Source of the DNA: an uncultured Arthrobacter sp.
Lineage (GTDB): Bacteria > Actinomycetota > Actinomycetes > Actinomycetales > Micrococcaceae
Direction of reading: 5' to 3'
Length of the DNA stretch: 39,113 bases
NCBI RefSeq assembly: GCF_947495145.1
Contig: NZ_CANLXP010000031.1
Coordinates: 1-39,113, forward strand
The notes below the pieces were generated by a model. It was given only the letters and a program-made list of their open reading frames with translations. It was not told the origin of the DNA and searched no databases. Shown piece by piece: positions 35,799-39,113 of the stretch. The translations under genes were made by a program, and so were the position numbers. Positions within the stretch are counted from its first letter, which is position 1, and each line of letters begins with the position of its first letter.

Positions 35799-35942
35799 TT
35801 ACCCCTCTTCGCTCCAGCCTTCACATTGAACCACTGATGACGGGTCGGCCAACACCATTGGCAACCGCTGACCACGCGCAACTATAGCGTCGGGTTGGAA
35901 ACGTTCGCTGAGGGATCCTGGAGCTGCCACCTGCGTGATCAT
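35799..35942 (-). CDS. Possible small ORF, 47 residues
   Basis: A short frame from ATG 35942 (MITQVAAPGSLSERFQPDAI to VVQCEGWSEEG) ends six bases before the 128-residue gene and contains its ribosome-binding site, an operon-like arrangement. There is no good ribosome-binding site of its own and no recognised family. It may equally be a remnant of a longer gene. The stretch from about 36039 to 36206 shows nothing I can support. Confidence 0.25.
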   Translation of the reverse strand: MITQVAAPGSLSERFQPDAIVARGQRLPMVLADPSSVVQCEGWSEEG

Positions 35943-36206
35943 TGAGCTGGAACTTGCCAGCTGAAGCGCCCGCCCCCGCCGGTCCCGATCAGCCCTCCTA
36001 AGGTGCGGCGAGGAATCGCCTTTCCCGATCGGGTTCACCTTCTCCGTAGGATTGCCGAATGGAAGGCACGGTCCGAGAAGTCACAGACGCTTCTATGTCT
36101 GTCAAGCGGCTGGAATCGGGTGCTGGCGTGGACCAGTGGAGAGGCGGCTTTGGGCCGTGCACGTCGAGGTTCCTCTTGTGAGGGGCTTTTACTGCGCGCC
36201 AGCTTG

Positions 36207-36235
36207 TTGACAGATCGTTGAGTTGTCAATACTTT
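36207..36235 (+). promoter_or_regulatory. Strong promoter with embedded inverted repeat, probably leaderless transcript
   Basis: A perfect -35 box TTGACA (36207-36212) is followed after 17 bases by TACTTT (36230-36235). Seven bases later is the ATG at 36242, so the transcript would begin at or next to the start codon. TTGACA and TGTCAA (36224-36229) also form an inverted repeat across the core promoter, a natural site for the winged-helix regulator encoded downstream. Confidence 0.6.
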
Positions 36236-36241
36236 GGAACC

Positions 36242-36688
36242 ATGGATGATGAACGAGACACCGGCGTTCCCTCGGCTGTAACCAGGCCTGCCACCAGAAG
36301 ACGCCATGTTTCCAGTGGGCGGGAGGCAGTGGTCCTCGCCGTGTGGGCGGTGTTCGGCGGGCTGTTCATGGCCATGTTCTTTCACACCGGCGCCGACCTG
36401 GTGAACGGGACAAGTGCCGTTGTGGTCTCTGGCGGTTTGGTCCTGCTGGCCATTCTGTTTGTTTTCGTCCGCTCCCGGACCCGTACCGTTCGGCCTAGAC
36501 ACTTCACCTTGATCGAAGGACTCTCGGCCCTCTGGTTCGGAGTAGGCAGCGGAATCACGTATCAGATTCTGAGCCCGGTCGGCTCCGAAACCGGCGGAGT
36601 ACCCCTGAGCACGGCGATCCTCGCGTCGATCGTGCTGGCACTTCCCCTGCTGGGCTGCTCACTATGGTTGGCGGTGCGCGGCAGGTGA
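36242..36688 (+). CDS. Membrane protein with four helices
   Basis: About 148 residues. A basic N-terminal tail (TRPATRRRHVSSGRE) is followed by four hydrophobic segments: VVLAVWAVFGGLFMAMFF, AVVVSGGLVLLAILFVFV, FTLIEGLSALWFGVGSGITYQIL and TAILASIVLALPLLGCSLWLAV. I do not recognise a named family; small four-helix proteins encoded next to PF13601-type winged-helix regulators are common in actinobacteria. The start at 36242 is chosen because the promoter seems to place transcription there; an upstream in-frame start at 36218 would lie inside that promoter. The downstream regulator gene starts 14 bases after its stop, so they form one operon. Confidence 0.75.
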   Translation: MDDERDTGVPSAVTRPATRRRHVSSGREAVVLAVWAVFGGLFMAMFFHTGADLVNGTSAVVVSGGLVLLAILFVFVRSRTRTVRPRHFTLIEGLSALWFGVGSGITYQILSPVGSETGGVPLSTAILASIVLALPLLGCSLWLAVRGR

Positions 36689-36702
36689 GCCTAGGAGATG
36701 CC

Positions 36703-36990
36703 ATGAACCGCCTCGACGAGGTCGTTCATTCACCTGTGAGATTCGCGATTATGGCAGCACTAGCCTCCGTGGACGACGCGACCTACCAGGCCCTGAAAGA
36801 CGAACTCGGGACCAGCTACGCGCTGCTGTCCAAACACGCCACAATCCTCGAGGACAAGGGCTACCTGGAAATCAACAAGTCCTTCCTCGGCAAAAAACCC
36901 CACACCGTCTTCCGACTCACCAGAGCCGGCCGGAAAGCCTACCGCGATCACACCACCGCCCTGCAAGACCTACAACGCGGCCTCCGCTAA
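36703..36990 (+). CDS. Winged-helix transcriptional regulator (PF13601-type)
   Basis: About 95 residues forming a single winged-helix DNA-binding domain: MNRLDEVVHSPVRFAIMAALASVDDATYQALKDELGTSYALLSKHATILEDKGYLEINKSFLGKKPHTVFRLTRAGRKAYRDH. This is the compact winged-helix DNA-binding family related to ArsR/MarR, usually found beside small membrane proteins. The start at 36703 is chosen because TAGGAGA lies just upstream; the longer frame (36664) overlaps the membrane gene. It probably represses its own operon through the inverted repeat across the promoter at 36207-36229. The ligand is not known; no cysteine pair for metal sensing is visible. Confidence 0.88.
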   Translation: MNRLDEVVHSPVRFAIMAALASVDDATYQALKDELGTSYALLSKHATILEDKGYLEINKSFLGKKPHTVFRLTRAGRKAYRDHTTALQDLQRGLR

Positions 36991-37035
36991 CCCCCACCAC
37001 AAGCAAAGGGAATGCAGCTGCGTGTGATGTACGCA

Positions 37036-37059
37036 GGAGGATCCTGCGGGAGATCCTCC
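37036..37059. terminator. Hairpin containing a GGAGGATCC motif
   Basis: GGAGGATC (37036-37043) pairs perfectly with GATCCTCC (37052-37059) around an eight-base loop, between the convergent regulator gene and the 184-residue membrane protein gene. It may terminate both. It also contains the first of four GGAGGATCC motifs that mark the gene gaps to the right. Confidence 0.5.
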
Positions 37060-37063
37060 GTTA

Positions 37064-37618
37064 CTAGGTGATCTTGTCCCTGACTGGCTGTGGTTCTCCG
37101 GCCAGCCCTGCTTCGATGCCGGCAAGCGTCTTTGGTCCGGAGGCTATCTCGAACGGCCCGTCGGAGGTGCTGAAACTGGCTACGACAATCCCAAACGACA
37201 GTCGGTCAAATGCCTCCTTGGCGGAGGCTTTGCGGTGCGTAGATGCCGGCGTTCCCAGTTCAACGTCGAATGGGACGCCACGAGTCCTCGTTGTTCTTCC
37301 CACGACCGGCTGGAAGCTCAGTATGCCTCGCCTCGGCTTCAGTAGGCCGTAGTTCCACTTGCGATAGGGGTCGCCCTTGGGCGCTTCCGGTCTGCGGATA
37401 TAACCTTCGACGATGCCGCGGTCAGAGAGCTGCCGTATCTTTTTCCCCCGGAAGTGTATCCAAACGCTGAAGATGGTGCTGAACATGATGAGCCAGATTG
37501 CCGATTCGATGGCTGCTCTCCCTGGCGGATCTCCAAGGAGGATCTGGATGAGGAAGTACATAAGCCCGGCCGCAGTGAAGACCAGCGCGAGCATACCCAC
37601 CCGTTGTTTCGGATCCAT
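37064..37618 (-). CDS. Two-helix membrane protein, paralogue A
   Basis: About 184 residues from ATG 37618. Two transmembrane helices (MLALVFTAAGLMYFLIQILLG and AIWLIMFSTIFSVWIHF, about residues 10-52) are followed by a cytosolic domain: QLSDRGIVEGYIRRPEAP, GILSFQPVVGRTTRTRGVPFDVELG, KEAFDRLSFGIVVASFSTSDGPFEIAS. The family is not recognised. A clear paralogue lies at the right edge of the window (38781-39113), sharing LSFQPVVGRTT, HRKAxAKEAF and RLSFGIVVAxF. The longer frame to 37729 lacks a good start and runs into the intergenic motif. The two helices plus soluble domain could suit an immunity or stress membrane protein, but this is unproven. Confidence 0.7.
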   Translation of the reverse strand: MDPKQRVGMLALVFTAAGLMYFLIQILLGDPPGRAAIESAIWLIMFSTIFSVWIHFRGKKIRQLSDRGIVEGYIRRPEAPKGDPYRKWNYGLLKPRRGILSFQPVVGRTTRTRGVPFDVELGTPASTHRKASAKEAFDRLSFGIVVASFSTSDGPFEIASGPKTLAGIEAGLAGEPQPVRDKIT

Positions 37619-37690
37619 GCGCTGACTGTATCGAGTGGAGATCAACCGAACAACGCTGAAACGGGGTCTCTGGTTGCGAAGGTGCCCGGT

Positions 37691-37699
37691 GGAGGATCC
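37691..37699. repeat. GGAGGATCC intergenic motif, copy 2
   Basis: The context is CCGGTGGAGGATCCC. It lies between paralogue A (start 37618) and the 157-residue gene (end 37726). The same core occurs at 37036, 38281 and 38711, each in a separate gene gap. Confidence 0.5.
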
Positions 37700-37725
37700 C
37701 GTGCTGCCGGGACATGAGGTGGCAC

Positions 37726-38199
37726 TCACCAGGGCGCAAAGGACCTATAGGTGTCAGGGGATCCTTTCGCTCGCTCATGAGACCGATACAGGTGTGGACC
37801 TGACCGGCAGTCGAATACAGTTGTTTCGACGCGCGCTTTCCGGGTCGTTTCGGTGAAAGCGACCATGCGTCCCAAGGCGATCGACTCTGCGAGCTCGACG
37901 AGGGTTTCGAGTCGGGCATCCGCGGGATCTTGATCAGGAACAGGTCCGAACAGATCGAAGTATCCGCTGGAGAATCCGATCTGGATGTCTTTACCGCTTG
38001 CTTCCCAGCCGACGTCAAGGATGCTGGCGCCCTCAGTCTCTGGCCTCCATTCGAGAAGGACATCCTCAGGGCACATCGGGTCGGGGCGCTGGTTCATCGG
38101 TACGTGTGCCGGGAGAACTTCGGTTAGTGCTGCAACCAGGTCCGCGAGCTCGGTCCTGACCGCGTTTGTTGCTGGGGCTCGCTTGCCGAATAGCTTCAT
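37726..38199 (-). CDS. Hypothetical protein, 157 residues
   Basis: Family not recognised. A soluble acidic protein with a short basic start (MKLFGKRAPATNAVR), a helical segment (TELADLVAALTEVLPAHVP), then probable beta strands (VLLEWRPETEGASILDVGWEA, IQIGFSSGYFDLFGPVPDQDP) and a helix (ARLETLVELAESIALGRMVAFTETTRK). The SSGYFDLFG stretch and the alpha/beta pattern resemble small immunity-type proteins in general shape only. No signal peptide. The ATG at 38199 has no strong ribosome-binding site. It lies between two GGAGGATCC-containing gaps and next to a membrane protein that has a paralogue two genes away. Confidence 0.65.
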   Translation of the reverse strand: MKLFGKRAPATNAVRTELADLVAALTEVLPAHVPMNQRPDPMCPEDVLLEWRPETEGASILDVGWEASGKDIQIGFSSGYFDLFGPVPDQDPADARLETLVELAESIALGRMVAFTETTRKARVETTVFDCRSGPHLYRSHERAKGSPDTYRSFAPW

Positions 38200-38280
38200 G
38201 GGCTCACGATAGCGGCGAGCATTCAGCGTGGACCCACAATGTTCGTATGCCGACTACCGGGGTTCCAAGGAGGGCACGCT

Positions 38281-38289
38281 GGAGGATCC
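38281..38289. repeat. GGAGGATCC intergenic motif, copy 3
   Basis: The context is ACGCTGGAGGATCCTC. It lies in the gap between the 157-residue gene and the 86-residue membrane gene. A hairpin (CCATCG 38301-38306 with CGATGG 38312-38317, extended by AAGCA/TGCTT outside) follows directly. Confidence 0.5.
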
Positions 38290-38392
38290 TCACCAAGCAA
38301 CCATCGCATAACGATGGGGGCTGCTTGTGGTTGTGGTATCCAAGGCCGAATGCTTGGCTAAACGTCAAGGCAGATAGCCACCAGGGGGAAAC

Positions 38393-38653
38393 GTGAAAGC
38401 AACTGATTTGCCAAGAACTTGCATGCGGACAGGGATTATCCTCGGTGTAATTGCCGTATTGCTGGTCGTATTCCCAGTTCTAAATCGGAACTTCGGAACC
38501 CACGTCATCGTCGAGGGTGCGCCAATCGCGATGGTCTTCACAACCCTCTACGCTTTCACCGCCGCTGCCTGCTTGCTGTTCTCCGCGGCGCTCGTCAGCG
38601 CATCCCTGATCATGCGTCATGCAGAATCGCTAGCTCACAAGGTGAGAGCGTGA
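38393..38653 (+). CDS. Small membrane protein, 86 residues
   Basis: GTG start with GGGGGAAAC directly upstream, a convincing ribosome-binding site. Two hydrophobic helices (GIILGVIAVLLVVFPVL and TTLYAFTAAACLLFSAALVSASLIM) are separated by a short extracytoplasmic loop (NRNFGTHVIVEGAPIA); the tail is basic. No family recognised. It is the only plus-strand gene in the right-end row and lies between the third and fourth GGAGGATCC motifs. Confidence 0.65.
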   Translation: MKATDLPRTCMRTGIILGVIAVLLVVFPVLNRNFGTHVIVEGAPIAMVFTTLYAFTAAACLLFSAALVSASLIMRHAESLAHKVRA

Positions 38654-38710
38654 ATCGCAGCGGGGTCTCCTCGGGACGGTAGACCCGGCACGGCACGGCA
38701 TGGCTACGGT

Positions 38711-38719
38711 GGAGGATCC
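38711..38719. repeat. GGAGGATCC intergenic motif, copy 4
   Basis: The context is ACGGTGGAGGATCCTT. It lies between the 86-residue membrane gene and the partial paralogue at the right edge. Confidence 0.5.
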
Positions 38720-38780
38720 TTGCTTCAACGCCGCGAACATTCTTCGTCGCAGAGCCGTGACTTAGAGTGCGTAGATTCCG

Positions 38781-39113
38781 CTAGTTATTCGCTTCGCCTC
38801 TGACTTCCAAGGACATTCCGCGGAGCACTGATTCGATGCTGGCAAGCGTCTCACGCGCGGAAGCTACCTCAATCGGCCCGGCCGAGGTGTCGAACTTAGC
38901 GACTACTATTCCGAACGAAAGTCTGTTGAACGCCTCCTTGGCGGTGGCCTTCCGATGCTCAGTGGCAGGCGCGCTTAGTTCGATCTCGAATTGCGCACCC
39001 CTCGACTTCGTTGTCCTCCCTACTACCGGCTGGAAGCTAAGCCTTGATCCACCGATTGGCTGTTGATTGTGATTGGTTTCCGGGACGCGACGGAGTTCTG
39101 GTTCTTGGGCAGG
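38781..39113 (-). CDS. Paralogue D of the two-helix membrane protein, C-terminal part (5' end outside window)
   Basis: The minus-strand frame is open at the right edge and ends at TAG 38781-38783, giving the last 110 residues of a longer protein. It aligns with the C-terminal domain of the protein at 37064-37618: both have LSFQPVVGRTT, then a short variable strand, HRKAxAKEAFxRLSFGIVVAxFxTSxGPxE and a terminal helix of similar length (ETLASIESVLRG here, KTLAGIEAGLAG there). It carries its own divergent N-proximal stretch (NHNQQPIGG). By analogy two transmembrane helices should lie beyond the window edge. Function unknown. Confidence 0.75.
   Translation of the reverse strand, partial: PAQEPELRRVPETNHNQQPIGGSRLSFQPVVGRTTKSRGAQFEIELSAPATEHRKATAKEAFNRLSFGIVVAKFDTSAGPIEVASARETLASIESVLRGMSLEVRGEANN

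Noticed and set aside
36035..36502. 155-residue minus-strand frame
   Set aside because: It is antisense to the well-supported membrane protein gene and promoter, with a His/Gln/Pro-rich composition typical of shadow frames.

Overview
The window looks like chromosomal DNA of a high-GC actinobacterium, most likely an Arthrobacter-type member of the Micrococcaceae. This rests on the base composition, GC-rich third codon positions, GTG starts, a DUF222/HNH (13E12-type) endonuclease gene, a CU044_5270-type gene behind an ECF sigma factor, and LmeA-like and DoxX genes. I made no database comparison. No rRNA, tRNA, CRISPR array or replication origin was seen.

Layout. (1) 1-860: 3' end of an IS1380-family element, abutting the stop codon of a Ser/Thr kinase-GAF gene. 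(2) 860-7154: kinase-GAF, metal-dependent amidohydrolase, cyclopropane-fatty-acid synthase, ABC-F ATPase and DoxX, all on the minus strand. (3) 7300-14950: a convergent 5-oxoprolinase/Kip-type locus. On the plus strand are an NRAMP-fold transporter without the usual metal ligands and a DUF1445 putative hydro-lyase. On the minus strand are pxpA, a fused pxpB-pxpC, a biotin carboxylase-BCCP protein and a GntR/FadR regulator. The same palindrome, TTGTTSAACAA, lies at both outer ends (twice before the transporter, once before pxpA). A DUF4143 ATPase remnant and a 23-bp-period repeat array sit where the two arms meet, and a long palindrome is inserted in frame inside pxpBC. (4) 15.0-19.0 kb: DUF2993 protein, a second DoxX, a divergent F420-type NADP oxidoreductase/MarR pair with a palindromic operator, and the DUF222/HNH gene.

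(5) 19.0-22.3 kb: SDR dehydrogenase plus GntR regulator, divergent from a GntP permease, with a palindromic operator between: a sugar-acid or hydroxy-acid uptake and oxidation unit. (6) 22.3-26.3 kb: an unknown protein, a DoxX-like protein, an AEC carrier, a threonine/serine dehydratase and a helical/SRPBCC-like protein, with a 16-17-bp minisatellite before the dehydratase. (7) 26.4-32.4 kb: a tightly coupled glycosidase operon, GH42-GH95-GH1, with a LacI-type perfect palindrome just after its -10 element. No importer and no LacI gene are in view. (8) 32.6-39.1 kb: small membrane proteins, a lipoprotein, an ECF sigma/CU044_5270 pair, a probably leaderless membrane-protein/winged-helix operon, and at the right end a row of small unknown genes in which every gap carries a GGAGGATCC motif and two genes are paralogues.

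The best candidates for something undescribed are the biotin-dependent variant of the Pxp/Kip locus with its shared operators, the in-frame palindromic insertion in pxpBC, and the motif-bounded row of small genes at the right edge.
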